Source of the DNA: DASVWH01 sp036389715
Lineage (GTDB): Bacteria; Acidobacteriota; Blastocatellia; Pyrinomonadales; Pyrinomonadaceae
Assembly: GCA_036389715.1 (NCBI GenBank)
Contig: DASVWH010000189.1
Location: 1 to 47,158, forward strand
DNA length: 47,158 bases
Direction of reading: 5' to 3'
Position 1 is the first letter of the stretch; each line of letters opens with the position of its first letter. Shown piece by piece: positions 9,208 to 17,279 of the stretch. Below the pieces are notes generated by a model, which ran no database searches, was not told the origin of the DNA, and was given only the letters and a program-made list of their open reading frames with translations. Position numbers and translations under genes: made by a program.

Positions 9208-12200
9208 ATGAATTTCATTCAAAGAACGATTAAACTGAGCCTTGGTCTGGCGCTCATCCTGGCCCTCTCTGCGACGGCCGGATTCGCGCAGCAAGGGACG
9301 GGCTCGCTTCGCGGGCAGATTACGGACGAACTAGGCGGCGCAATCGTCGGCGCAACCGTCACCGTCGTTAACGAGAGCGGCGTCGAGAGAAGCGTCCAGA
9401 CTAACGACGAGGGCGTTTACGTCATCACGGGCCTGGCCCCCGGCAGCTACACCGTGCGCGCCGCGATGAAGGGTTTCGCCATCAGCGAGAACCCGGACGT
9501 GAGAGTCGAAGCCGGTCGGCGCGGCGACCTGGACTTGAAACTCGGCGTCGCGATAGAAGAGCAGCAGGTCACGGTCGCGGACCAGAGAAACCTGAGCACG
9601 GAGTCCGAGAGCAACGCCGACGCGCTCGTCCTGCGCGGCAAAGACCTCGAAGCCCTGCCCGAAGACCCCGACGACCTGGCGGCCGCTTTGACAGCCCTGG
9701 CCGGGCCCTCCGCCGGGCCCAACGGCGGGCAGATTTATATTGACGGCTTCACGGGCGGGCGTCTGCCGCCGAAAGAGGCCATCCGCGAGGTTCGCATCAA
9801 CCAGAACCCGCTCAATGCGGAGAATGACCGTCCCGGCTTCGGCCGGATAGACATTCTCACCAGGCCCGGCTTCGATAAGCTGCGCGGCAGCGCCTCCATG
9901 ACTTTCAACGATGAGAGCATGAACGCGCGCAATCCTTTCGCCCCGGAGCGCGCGCCCTTTCAGCAGCGCGTTTACGGCTTCACGCTGAGCGGGCCGGTCG
10001 TAGCCAAGAAGGCCTCCTTCTTCCTCGATTTCCAGCGCCGCGAAGAGGACGATAACGACATCATCAACGCCGTCATCCTCGACCCGTCGCTCAACCCCGT
10101 GCGCTTCAACCAGGCGATTCTTCAGCCGCGGCGAAATACCACCTTCAGCCCGCGCTTTGACTATGCCATCAACCAGAATCACACGGTCGTGGCGCGCTAC
10201 ACCTACTCGCACTTTCAACTCGAAAATGCGGGCGTCGGCAATTTCTCGCTGCCGACACAGGCCTTCACGACCGCCAATACGCAGCACACAGTGCAGTTGA
10301 CCGAGACGGCCGTCATCAATCCGAAGTGGATTAACGAGACGCGCTTCCAGTACATCAGGACGCGCAGCGATCAGGAGGGTAGTAACTCCACTGCTCCGAC
10401 CGTCAACGTCCTCGAAGCCTTTACGACGGGCGGCTCGCCGGTCGGGCTCTCCTTCAATAACGAGAACCGCTGGGAGTTGCAGAACTACACGACGGCGACG
10501 CTCGGCAGCAAGCACGTCCTGCGCTTCGGCGTGCGCCTGCGCGGCGTGCGCATCACGGATGTCTCGCCGCAGAATTTCAACGGCACGTTCACCTTCGCGG
10601 GCGGCTCCGCGCCCCGGCTCGACGCCAATAACCAGGTGGTCATAGACCCCTCGACCGGCCAGCCCTTCAGCGACCCGATCACGAGCATCGAACGCTATCG
10701 CCGGACGCTCTTCCTGCAACGCCAGGGCTTCACGACGGCGCAGATCATCGCGCGCGGCGGCGGGGCCAGCCAGTTCTCGATTGCGGGCGGCAACCCGGAA
10801 GCGTCTGTCAGCCAGACGGACTTCGGCGGCTTCATTCAAGACGAATGGCGGTATCGTCCGAACCTGACCTTCACCTTCGGCCTGCGCTACGAGAACCAGA
10901 GCAACATCAGCAGCAATCTGAACTTCGCGCCGCGCATCTTCTTCGCCTGGGCTCCGGGCGGAAACACGACCGGGCAGATCGGTCAGTTCGGGGCCGGGCA
11001 ACCGAAGTTCGTCATTCGCGGCGGCTTCGGCATCTTCTACGACCGCTTCGTCGAGGGCGGGACGCTCGATGTCAACCGCTTCAACGGCGCCAACCAGCTG
11101 CGCTTCAACGTCGGGCCGTCGGCGCTGGGCAACGTGGTCTACAACCAGGACGGCACGATCTCGAACGTCCCGACGACCGCCTCGCTGACCGCCTTTGCCC
11201 AGCCGCAGGTGACGAACCGGCTGGCCGAGAACCTGAAAGCGCCTTACTCCATGCTCGGGGCCATCAACGTCGAGCGGCAGCTGCCTTATGGCATCACGGC
11301 CTTCGCCGTGCTCTTTACCTATCGCACGCGCCATGCGTTCGTCCTGCGCGACATCAACGCGCCCGTGCCGGGCAGCATCACGGCCGCCAATCCGAACGGC
11401 GTGCGACCGCTCGGGGCCGCGGCTGGCGAAGTCTACCAGTGGGAGTCGAGCGGCGTCTTTAACGACATCCGGCTGCAACTGGGAGCGAGAAAGCAATTGA
11501 CGCAGGGGCTTTCGCTCTTCTTCAATTACCAGACGGGCAAGGCCCAGAGCAACACGGACTGCGTCTTCGGTCAGCAGGGCGGTTGCTATCCGGCCGACCC
11601 CTACAACCTGGCCGCCGATTACGGGCGCGTCGCTTTCTTCCCGCGCCATAACTTCTTCATCGGCGGCTCGCTGGCCATCCCGCGCTTAAAGATCGGCCTG
11701 AACCCGTTCATCGTCGCGCGGACGGGCCGTTTCTTCAACATCACGACGGGGCGCGATACCAACGGCGACAAGCTCTTCAGGGAGCGTCCGGCCTTCGCTT
11801 CGAGCAGCACCCGGCCGGAAGATTTAAGAGTCACGCCTTTCGGGGATTTCGACGTTAACCCAGCGCCCGGAGTCGCCATGATTCCGCGCAACTACGGCGA
11901 AGGCCCGGGCTTCTTCTCCGTCAACCTCGGCATCAGCAGGACGTTCGGATTCGGCGACCTGCCGGGCGCAAACAGGGCTGCCGCGGCTCCGCAAGGCGGC
12001 GGTGGCGGCGGTGCGCGTCCGGGCGGCGGCCGTCCGGGCGGCGCTCCGGGCGGCCCGGCCCCTGCTGCTGCTGCGGCTGGCGGCCAGAGACCCGGCGGCG
12101 GGCCTGGAGGAGGTCCCGGTGGGCCGGAGAAGCGTTATAACCTGACCTTCTCCGTCAACATCCAGAACCTCTTTAATCGCACGAACCTGAATACGCCGGT

Positions 12201-12321
12201 CGGCAATCTCAGCTCGCCGCTCTTCGGACAATCGCTGTCCACCCTCGGAGGCTTCGGCGGCGGCGGTAACCCGGCGGCAGGCAACCGGCGCGTCTCGGCA
12301 ACCGTTCGCTTTAACTTCTAA
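9208..12321 (+). CDS. TonB-dependent receptor, Oar-like, with carboxypeptidase-regulatory N-terminal domain
   Basis: The 1037-residue product has a signal peptide (LGLALILALSATAGFAQQ). A CarboxypepD_reg-like domain (residues ~30-115; GSLRGQITDELGGAIVGATV, GVYVITGLAPGSYTVRAAMK) comes next. A plug-like region follows with GGQIYIDGFTGGRLPPKEAI and IREVRINQNPLNAENDRPGF, and then a long outer-membrane barrel (many aromatic beta strands, NFFIGGSLAIPRLKIGLNPF) ending in the terminal-Phe signature RVSATVRFNF. This is the OmpA-related receptor family expanded in Acidobacteriota. The substrate is unknown. Around residues 930-970 there is a Gly/Pro/Ala-rich insert between late barrel strands. A strong hairpin terminator begins 25 nt after the stop. 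Confidence 0.9.
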   Translation: MNFIQRTIKLSLGLALILALSATAGFAQQGTGSLRGQITDELGGAIVGATVTVVNESGVERSVQTNDEGVYVITGLAPGSYTVRAAMKGFAISENPDVRVEAGRRGDLDLKLGVAIEEQQVTVADQRNLSTESESNADALVLRGKDLEALPEDPDDLAAALTALAGPSAGPNGGQIYIDGFTGGRLPPKEAIREVRINQNPLNAENDRPGFGRIDILTRPGFDKLRGSASMTFNDESMNARNPFAPERAPFQQRVYGFTLSGPVVAKKASFFLDFQRREEDDNDIINAVILDPSLNPVRFNQAILQPRRNTTFSPRFDYAINQNHTVVARYTYSHFQLENAGVGNFSLPTQAFTTANTQHTVQLTETAVINPKWINETRFQYIRTRSDQEGSNSTAPTVNVLEAFTTGGSPVGLSFNNENRWELQNYTTATLGSKHVLRFGVRLRGVRITDVSPQNFNGTFTFAGGSAPRLDANNQVVIDPSTGQPFSDPITSIERYRRTLFLQRQGFTTAQIIARGGGASQFSIAGGNPEASVSQTDFGGFIQDEWRYRPNLTFTFGLRYENQSNISSNLNFAPRIFFAWAPGGNTTGQIGQFGAGQPKFVIRGGFGIFYDRFVEGGTLDVNRFNGANQLRFNVGPSALGNVVYNQDGTISNVPTTASLTAFAQPQVTNRLAENLKAPYSMLGAINVERQLPYGITAFAVLFTYRTRHAFVLRDINAPVPGSITAANPNGVRPLGAAAGEVYQWESSGVFNDIRLQLGARKQLTQGLSLFFNYQTGKAQSNTDCVFGQQGGCYPADPYNLAADYGRVAFFPRHNFFIGGSLAIPRLKIGLNPFIVARTGRFFNITTGRDTNGDKLFRERPAFASSSTRPEDLRVTPFGDFDVNPAPGVAMIPRNYGEGPGFFSVNLGISRTFGFGDLPGANRAAAAPQGGGGGGARPGGGRPGGAPGGPAPAAAAAGGQRPGGGPGGGPGGPEKRYNLTFSVNIQNLFNRTNLNTPVGNLSSPLFGQSLSTLGGFGGGGNPAAGNRRVSATVRFNF

Positions 12322-12345
12322 AGCGAGCCGGGCCGTTCGAGAGAA

Positions 12346-12394
12346 AAAAGCGGAAGGGGCGTCTTCTCAAATTGGAGACGCCCCTTCCGCTTTT
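12346..12394. terminator. Bidirectional intrinsic terminator
   Basis: A perfect 19-bp inverted repeat has arms 12346-12364 and 12376-12394, each reading AAAAGCGGAAGGGGCGTCT or its complement, with an 11-nt loop. The A-run on the left and T-run on the right let it stop transcription from both sides: the receptor gene (plus) and frr (minus). Confidence 0.9.
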
Positions 12395-12501
12395 CATTTC
12401 TGCGATGGCAGGCCGGAGTTGCGAAGCTGCTTTACCTTGACTGGAGGGCGGCTGCTCTCTTGAGCTCCGGGCGCGCTTTACCTTTGCGCGCCGGGCAGCC
12501 G

Positions 12502-13062
12502 TCAGACGCTCAAGACTTCCTGCTCCTTGGTCCTGGCCAGCTCGTCAATCTTGCCGATGTAGGTGTTGGTCAGCTTCTGGACCTCTTCGAGCCCGTCGCG
12601 CTCGTTGTCCTCCGAGATGGTTTTCTCCTTGAGCATCTTCTTGAGGCGATCATTGGCGTCGCGGCGCAGGTTGCGAATCGCCGTCCGGTGCTCTTCGGCG
12701 ATTTCGTGAACCTGCTTGGCGAGCTGCTTGCGGCGCTCTTCCGTCAGGGGCGGAATCGGAATCCGCACGAGCTTGCCGTCGTTCGACGGGTTGAGGCCGA
12801 GGTCCGCGGTGCGGATGGCCTTCTCGATGGCCCCGAGCTGCGTCTGGTCCCACGGCTGGACGGTCAGCATCTGCGGTTCGGGGACATGGACGGAGGCCAT
12901 CTGGTTGAGCGGCGTCGGCGTCCCGTAGTATTCGACCACGACCGTATCGAGCAGGCTGACGACGGCCCGGCCGGTCCTGACCGTCCCGAGCTTGCGCCGC
13001 ACGTCGTCAATCACAGCCTCCATCCGCGGGCGCGATTCCTTAATGACATCTTTCTCACTCAT
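12502..13062 (-). CDS. frr: Ribosome recycling factor
   Basis: The 186-residue product matches ribosome recycling factor in length and sequence: MSEKDVIKESRPRMEAVIDD, LGTVRTGRAVVSLLDTVVVE, YYGTPTPLNQMASVHVPEPQ, LTVQPWDQ and IPIPPLTEERRKQLAKQVHE. It releases ribosomes from mRNA after termination, together with EF-G. It is the last gene of the minus-strand block rplM-rpsI-rpsB-tsf-pyrH-frr, the usual bacterial order for tsf-pyrH-frr. The gap to pyrH is filled by an inverted repeat that could separate its expression. Confidence 0.97.
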   Translation of the reverse strand: MSEKDVIKESRPRMEAVIDDVRRKLGTVRTGRAVVSLLDTVVVEYYGTPTPLNQMASVHVPEPQMLTVQPWDQTQLGAIEKAIRTADLGLNPSNDGKLVRIPIPPLTEERRKQLAKQVHEIAEEHRTAIRNLRRDANDRLKKMLKEKTISEDNERDGLEEVQKLTNTYIGKIDELARTKEQEVLSV

Positions 13063-13077
13063 ATCTGTCTCCCGGTG

Positions 13078-13221
13078 AAATAGTCAATGGTCAGTAGTAA
13101 ATAGTAAATAGTGAATCGTCAATAGTAAATCGTGAATAGATAAAAGCGCGGACCTGAGAACTTAAAGCCGCTCTCTCTTACTATTTACCATTGACGATTC
13201 ACTATTTACTACTGACTATTT
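13078..13221. repeat. Low-complexity long inverted repeat between pyrH and frr
   Basis: The left arm (13078-13139) is made of words such as GTCAATGG, AGTAAATAGT and GAATCGTCAATAGTAAAT. The right arm (about 13177-13221) is its complement (CATTGACGATTCACTATT). The spacer is a GC-rich stretch near 13145-13175. The arms are long and imperfect, built of 7-10 nt near-repeats. They overlap the last bases of pyrH. The AT-rich composition stands out from the GC-rich flanks. Confidence 0.85.
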
Positions 13222-13956
13222 GCCTTCTGGTTTTTCGACGCAGACGCGCGTGCCCACGCCCTCCTCGCCCTGCACGACGCGCATGATATTGCCGGACTTG
13301 CGCATGTTGAAGACGACGATGGGCAGATTGTTGTCCATGCAGAGAGAGATGGCGGAGGCGTCCATCACCTTCAGCTGTTGTTCCAGCACTTCCTGGTACG
13401 TGATGCAGTCGTAGCGGGTCGCGGTCTCGTCGAGCATCGGGTCGGCGTTGTAGATACCCTCGACCTTGGTGGCCTTGAGGATGACCTCGGCCTTGATCTC
13501 CAGCGCGCGCAACGCCGCCGCCGAATCGGTCGTGAAATAGGGGTTGCCGGTTCCGGCCGCGAAGATAACGACGCGCCCTTTTTCGAGATGGCGAATCGCG
13601 CGGCGACGAATGAAGGGCTCTGCGAGCTGCGGGACGGCTATCGCCGACATGACGCGCGTATAAACGTCGGCCTTTTCCAGCGCGTCCTGAAGGACGACGG
13701 CGTTCATGATAGTCGCCAGCATCCCGATGTAGTCTGCGCTGGAGCGGTTCATGTTGCCCGCGCTCTTCGAGACGCCGCGGAAGATATTGCCGCCGCCCAC
13801 CACTGCCGCCACCTCGACGCCGAGATCGCGGACGGCCTTAATCTCTTCGGCCACGTCACGCGCGACGTTCACGTCAATGCCGTAGTTCTGCGCGCCCATC
13901 AGGGCCTCGCCGGAGATTTTCAGGAGGATGCGGCGATAGGCTGCCCCGTTGGTCAT
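13216..13956 (-). CDS. pyrH: UMP kinase
   Basis: The 246-residue product is a typical bacterial UMP kinase of the amino-acid kinase fold. Visible motifs are RILLKISGEALMG (phosphate-binding start), VVGGGNIFRG, SADYIGMLATIMNAVVLQDA, AAGTGNPYFTTDSAAALRA and KVEGIYNADP. It makes UDP from UMP and ATP for nucleotide synthesis. I placed the start at ATG 13956 because AGAGG lies 11 nt upstream; the ATG at 13980 has no ribosome site. It lies between tsf and frr, as in many bacteria. Confidence 0.96.
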   Translation of the reverse strand: MTNGAAYRRILLKISGEALMGAQNYGIDVNVARDVAEEIKAVRDLGVEVAAVVGGGNIFRGVSKSAGNMNRSSADYIGMLATIMNAVVLQDALEKADVYTRVMSAIAVPQLAEPFIRRRAIRHLEKGRVVIFAAGTGNPYFTTDSAAALRALEIKAEVILKATKVEGIYNADPMLDETATRYDCITYQEVLEQQLKVMDASAISLCMDNNLPIVVFNMRKSGNIMRVVQGEEGVGTRVCVEKPEGK

Positions 13957-13989
13957 CGAACGTCTTGCCTCTGCTCTCATTCGTGCTCA

Positions 13990-14074
13990 GTTCAAAGTTT
14001 AAAGTTCAAAGTTCAAAGCTCAAGGCTCAAAACGCGCTTCTGCCTTTGAGTCTTGAGCTTCGAGCCTCGAACTT
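13990..14074. repeat. Low-complexity inverted repeat between tsf and pyrH
   Basis: The left arm 13990-14032 consists of near-repeats of TTCAAAG and GCTCAAG. The right arm 14045-14074 is the imperfect complement (TTTGAGTCTTGAGCTTCGAG). The loop is the GC-rich AACGCGCTTCTGCC-like segment. It is the same design as the repeat between pyrH and frr but with different words. Confidence 0.8.
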
Positions 14075-14076
14075 CA

Positions 14077-14748
14077 TTATTGATTACCGCCCGCGAGCGC
14101 GGCCACTTCGCTGCTGAAATCGTCGGCGCGCTTCTCCAGCCCCTCGCCCATCTTGTAGCGCGCGAAGCGCCGGATAGTGATGTTCTCCTTGATGGAGGCG
14201 ATCTTTTCCGTCACCAGGTCGCCGACCGTCTTGGCCGGGTCTTTGACGAACGGCTGGTCCAGGAGCACGGCCTCTTCGTAGAACTTATTGAGGCGGCCTT
14301 CGACGATCTTATCAATGACCTGGTCGGGCTTGTTGGCGTTCTTCGGATCACCCTTGGCCTGCGCGCGCGCGATCTCGCGCTCTTTATCGAGCGCCTCGGC
14401 CTGGACTTCGGCGCGCGAAACAAAGCGCGGCTCGGCCGCCGCGATGTGCATGGCGACATCCTTGACGAGCTGCTGAAACTCCTCGCTGCGGGCGACGAAG
14501 TCCGTCTCGCAATTAATCTCGACCAGCACGCCGACCTTGCCGCCCATGTGGATGTAGGAGCCGACCGCGCCCTCTGCGGCGATGCGGCCTTCCTTCTTCT
14601 TCGCCGAGGCGAGCCCGCGCTTGCGCAGAATATCAATCGCCTGCTCTTCGTTACCGTTGGCTTCGGTGAGCGCGTTCTTACACTCCATCATGCCCGCGCC
14701 CGTCTTCTCGCGGAGCGACTTGACGCCGGTCATCGTAATCTCTGCCAT
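14077..14748 (-). CDS. tsf: Translation elongation factor Ts
   Basis: The 223-residue product has the EF-Ts signatures VKSLREKTGAGMMECKNALT, KKKEGRIAAEGAVGSYIHMG, VGVLVEINCETDFVARSEEF and KDVAMHIAAAEPRFVSRAEV. It recharges EF-Tu with GTP. The length is that of the short form found in several phyla, with a single core rather than the duplicated core of E. coli. It is downstream of rpsB as usual. Confidence 0.97.
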   Translation of the reverse strand: MAEITMTGVKSLREKTGAGMMECKNALTEANGNEEQAIDILRKRGLASAKKKEGRIAAEGAVGSYIHMGGKVGVLVEINCETDFVARSEEFQQLVKDVAMHIAAAEPRFVSRAEVQAEALDKEREIARAQAKGDPKNANKPDQVIDKIVEGRLNKFYEEAVLLDQPFVKDPAKTVGDLVTEKIASIKENITIRRFARYKMGEGLEKRADDFSSEVAALAGGNQ

Positions 14749-14778
14749 CTCTTAAAATCTCCCTCAGAATAGAATTCA

Positions 14779-14801
14779 GGGGCCGGGACTATTCAGGCCC
14801 C
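14779..14801 (-). other. Small hairpin in the rpsB-tsf gap
   Basis: GGGGCC (14779-14784) can pair with GGCCCC (14796-14801) across an 11-nt loop, about 30 nt upstream of the tsf start. It has no following U-tract. It could be a leader hairpin (S2 or EF-Ts control) or chance in GC-rich DNA. Confidence 0.3.
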
Positions 14802-14954
14802 GAAATGAAAAAGAGGAAAACCGCTTCTCATGATTCAAGCCCCGAATCCCGGAGTTTCTGGCCCCTGCCTTAAAAAAATGCGCAGCCCGGCGGGAAGTAC
14901 CGCGCCTGCGACTGCGCTCGCCGTAAAATTGAGGACCTCTTCCGTGCTGATTGT

Positions 14955-16031
14955 CTACTTGGCCGCGCCGACCGACTCCGCGCCCTTTTCCTGCTCGGCA
15001 TCGTCGGGCCTGGGCAAGCTGGCTTCGTCCGTGCCGCCGCCGCTCGCGCCGGGGACGGGAGCGCCCGTGCCCGCCTGCGGGTGGTCGCCGATGCTGTCGG
15101 GCTGCTGTCCGGTCCTGCCGAATCCCTGGTGGCCGGGAACGGAGACCTGCGTCTCCGCCGAAGGTGCGGCCGCTCCCATGTCGGTGACGTTCTCGGCTTC
15201 GCGGCCCGGGTCCATGCGCGGCGTGACGCTGCTCGTATTATCGGCGCTGGCCCCGGCGCGTCGGCGCTGGCGATCATCGCCGCCGTCCGTCGCGCCGCCG
15301 CCTGCCGCGGCCGCAGCCTCTTCGCTCTCGCTGCCCTCGGCGACCATCTGCTGGCCTTCGAGCACGGCGTCCGCGATGCGTGCGGCGAAGAGACGAACCG
15401 CGCGCAGCGCATCGTCGTTGCCCGGAATGATGTAGTCAACTCCTTCGGGCGAGCAGTTGGTATCAACTACGGCCACGACGGGAATCCCTAAACGGTTGGC
15501 CTCGGCGACGGCGATCTCCTCTTTCTTCACGTCGATGATGAAGATCACGTCGGGCAGGCGCGTCATGCTCTTGATGCCGGAGAGGTTCTTGTCGAGCCCT
15601 TCGCGTTCACGGTCGAGCTTGATGCGCTCCTTCTTGGTCATCTTCTCGTAGCGCCCGTCCTCGTGCATCGCTTCCAAATCCTTCAGGCGCTTGATGGATT
15701 TCTGGACGGTCTGGAAATTGGTCAGCAGGCCGCCGAGCCAGCGTTGATTGATATAGAACTGGCCAGCCCGGACGGACTCTTCGCGGATGGCGTCCTGCGC
15801 CTGCCGCTTTGTGCCGACGAAGAGCACCGTCTTGCCGCGGTCCTCGCCCACCAGGTTCGTCACGAACTGGATGGCGTCGCGGAACATGCGCTGCGTTTTC
15901 TGTAGGTCGATAATGTAGATGCCATTGCGCTCGCCGAAAATGTATTCCTTCATTTTCGGGTTCCAGCGCCGGACCTGGTGGCCGAAGTGGACACCGGCCT
16001 CCAGAAGTTCTTTCATCGTAACCGAAGCCAA
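14955..16031 (-). CDS. rpsB: 30S ribosomal protein S2 with long C-terminal extension
   Basis: Residues 1-240 are a normal S2: MKELLEAGVHFGHQVRRWNP, GIYIIDLQKTQRMFRDAIQF, FVGTKRQAQDAIREESVRAG, QRWLGGLLTNFQTVQKSIKR and IPVVAVVDTNCSPEGVDYII. The protein then continues for roughly 110 residues of Gly/Ala/Asp/Gln-rich, low-complexity sequence (GGGATDGGDDRQRRRAGASA; PQAGTGAPVPGASGGGTDEA). S2 is usually 230-260 residues, so this one, at 358, is long. The tail probably projects from the small subunit and looks disordered. It is upstream of tsf in the same transcript. Confidence 0.95.
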   Translation of the reverse strand: MASVTMKELLEAGVHFGHQVRRWNPKMKEYIFGERNGIYIIDLQKTQRMFRDAIQFVTNLVGEDRGKTVLFVGTKRQAQDAIREESVRAGQFYINQRWLGGLLTNFQTVQKSIKRLKDLEAMHEDGRYEKMTKKERIKLDREREGLDKNLSGIKSMTRLPDVIFIIDVKKEEIAVAEANRLGIPVVAVVDTNCSPEGVDYIIPGNDDALRAVRLFAARIADAVLEGQQMVAEGSESEEAAAAAGGGATDGGDDRQRRRAGASADNTSSVTPRMDPGREAENVTDMGAAAPSAETQVSVPGHQGFGRTGQQPDSIGDHPQAGTGAPVPGASGGGTDEASLPRPDDAEQEKGAESVGAAK

Positions 16032-16143
16032 AAGAGAATCTCCTTCGTAAGTGTTGGTTTAATGTACTCGCCGCAGTCCCAGAGCGACTTTCCCCTTCAG
16101 AAGGGGCTCTGCCAACCAATCAGGACGGCGACAATGGACTTAA

Positions 16144-16217
16144 CAGTTTTGAGTTTTCGGTTTTCAGTAAAGACAAGCTGCTTTTTCTGAAAACTGAAAA
16201 CCGAAAACTCAAAACTG
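16144..16217. repeat. Perfect 24-bp inverted repeat between rpsI and rpsB
   Basis: The arm 16144-16167 (words CAGTTTTGAGTTTTCGG and TTTTCAG) is matched exactly by the complement at 16194-16217, with a 26-nt spacer that contains further partial pairing (AAAG...CTTT). It starts 5 nt beyond the rpsI stop. In RNA it forms a long AU-rich hairpin between the two ribosomal genes. It could act as an attenuator, processing site or mRNA stabiliser. Confidence 0.9.
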
Positions 16218-16221
16218 CTCT

Positions 16222-16614
16222 TTAGCGTTTCGAGAACTGGAAGCGCTTGCGTGCGCCCTTCTGCCCGTACTTCTTGCGCTCCTTGATGCGCGGGTCGCGC
16301 GTGACGAGGCCCGCGTGCTTGAGCGCGGGGCGCAGGTCGGCGTTAAACTCCATCAGGGCGCGCGTGATGCCGTGGCGGATTGCTCCGGCCTGGCCCGCGG
16401 GGCCGCCGCCGTCCACGTTGACGAGGATGTCGAACTTGCCGACGGTCTCGGTCAATTGCAGGGGCTGGCGAATAATCATCCGCAGGGTTTCGTTGGGGAA
16501 ATACTGCTCAAAGGGCTTGCGATTGATCTTGACTTCGCCCGCGCCGGGGCGCAGGTAGACGCGCGCCGTCGAAGTTTTGCGCCGCCCCGTTCCGTAGTAT
16601 TGAATTTCAGCCAC
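16222..16614 (-). CDS. rpsI: 30S ribosomal protein S9
   Basis: The 130-residue product is standard S9: YYGTGRRKTSTARVYLRPGA, GGPAGQAGAIRHGITRALME and the basic ending KKYGQKGARKRFQFSKR, whose C-terminal tail reaches the P-site tRNA. It is 45 nt downstream of rplM, the conserved pair. Confidence 0.98.
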   Translation of the reverse strand: MAEIQYYGTGRRKTSTARVYLRPGAGEVKINRKPFEQYFPNETLRMIIRQPLQLTETVGKFDILVNVDGGGPAGQAGAIRHGITRALMEFNADLRPALKHAGLVTRDPRIKERKKYGQKGARKRFQFSKR

Positions 16615-16659
16615 AGCTTTAAGTGTCCTTCTGGTCTAGCTCTTCGCTTCCTTGAGTTC

Positions 16660-17115
16660 TTACTGTTGTTCGGAGCGAGTGTTGATTTCGAGCGGTTCGG
16701 GTTGTTGGGCGGCGTGCGGGTGATTGGCCTCGCCATAGACTTTGAGCTTCTTGGCCATCGCCTTGCCGAGCTTGTTCTTGGGCAGCATGCCCTTGACCGC
16801 CAGTTCGATGACGCGCTCCGGGTGCTTCTCAAACTGCTCTTTGGCGGAAATCTCGCGCAGCCCGCCCGGATAGAGCGTGTGATGGCGATAGACCTTCTGT
16901 TCCGTCTTCGAGCCCTTGAAGATGGCCTTGCGGGCGTTAATCACGATGATGTGATCGCCCATGTCCATGAAAGGCGTCCACTTCGGATTGCGCTTGCCCG
17001 TCAGACGGCTGGCGATTTCGGTGGCCAGCCTCCCGACCGTCTGCCCCGCCGCATCAACGACGTACCATTTGCGATTTTCAGCGAGCCCGGTGGCGCTGGG
17101 AAAGTATGTTGACAT
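16660..17115 (-). CDS. rplM: 50S ribosomal protein L13
   Basis: The 151-residue product is L13: KWYVVDAAGQTVGRLATEIA, WTPFMDMGDHIIVINARKAI, KVYRHHTLYPGGLREISAKE and VKGMLPKNKLGKAMAKKLKV. It is a large-subunit assembly protein and the first gene of the translation block. The last ~15 residues (HAAQQPEPLEINTRSEQQ) are slightly longer than usual. Confidence 0.98.
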   Translation of the reverse strand: MSTYFPSATGLAENRKWYVVDAAGQTVGRLATEIASRLTGKRNPKWTPFMDMGDHIIVINARKAIFKGSKTEQKVYRHHTLYPGGLREISAKEQFEKHPERVIELAVKGMLPKNKLGKAMAKKLKVYGEANHPHAAQQPEPLEINTRSEQQ

Positions 17116-17225
17116 AGATGACTCTCTCTAATTTAAGCGTCCAGAACGCGAACGGGTAGAATACAGAAATGCTCCGAAAAATGTCAAGTTAAACGCCGCG
17201 CCCGGCTTTTCCCGTGAACATAAAA

Positions 17226-17260
17226 AGAGGCTCCCGGACCGTCATTGTCCGGGAGCCTCT
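17226..17260 (-). terminator. Intrinsic terminator after the M48 protease gene
   Basis: The arms 17226-17239 and 17247-17260 (AGAGGCTCCCGGAC and its complement) form a perfect 14-bp stem with a 7-nt loop. Read on the minus strand it is followed by TTTTTA, so it ends transcription of the protease gene just before the rplM leader. Confidence 0.88.
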
Positions 17261-17279
17261 GATTTCCGGCCCAAACGCT

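Noticed and set aside
9331..11649. Very long open frame on the minus strand opposite the TonB-dependent receptor
   Set aside because: It is Arg/Ala/Asp-rich with no family resemblance and is the usual GC-rich antisense shadow of a real gene. The receptor frame has clear domains.
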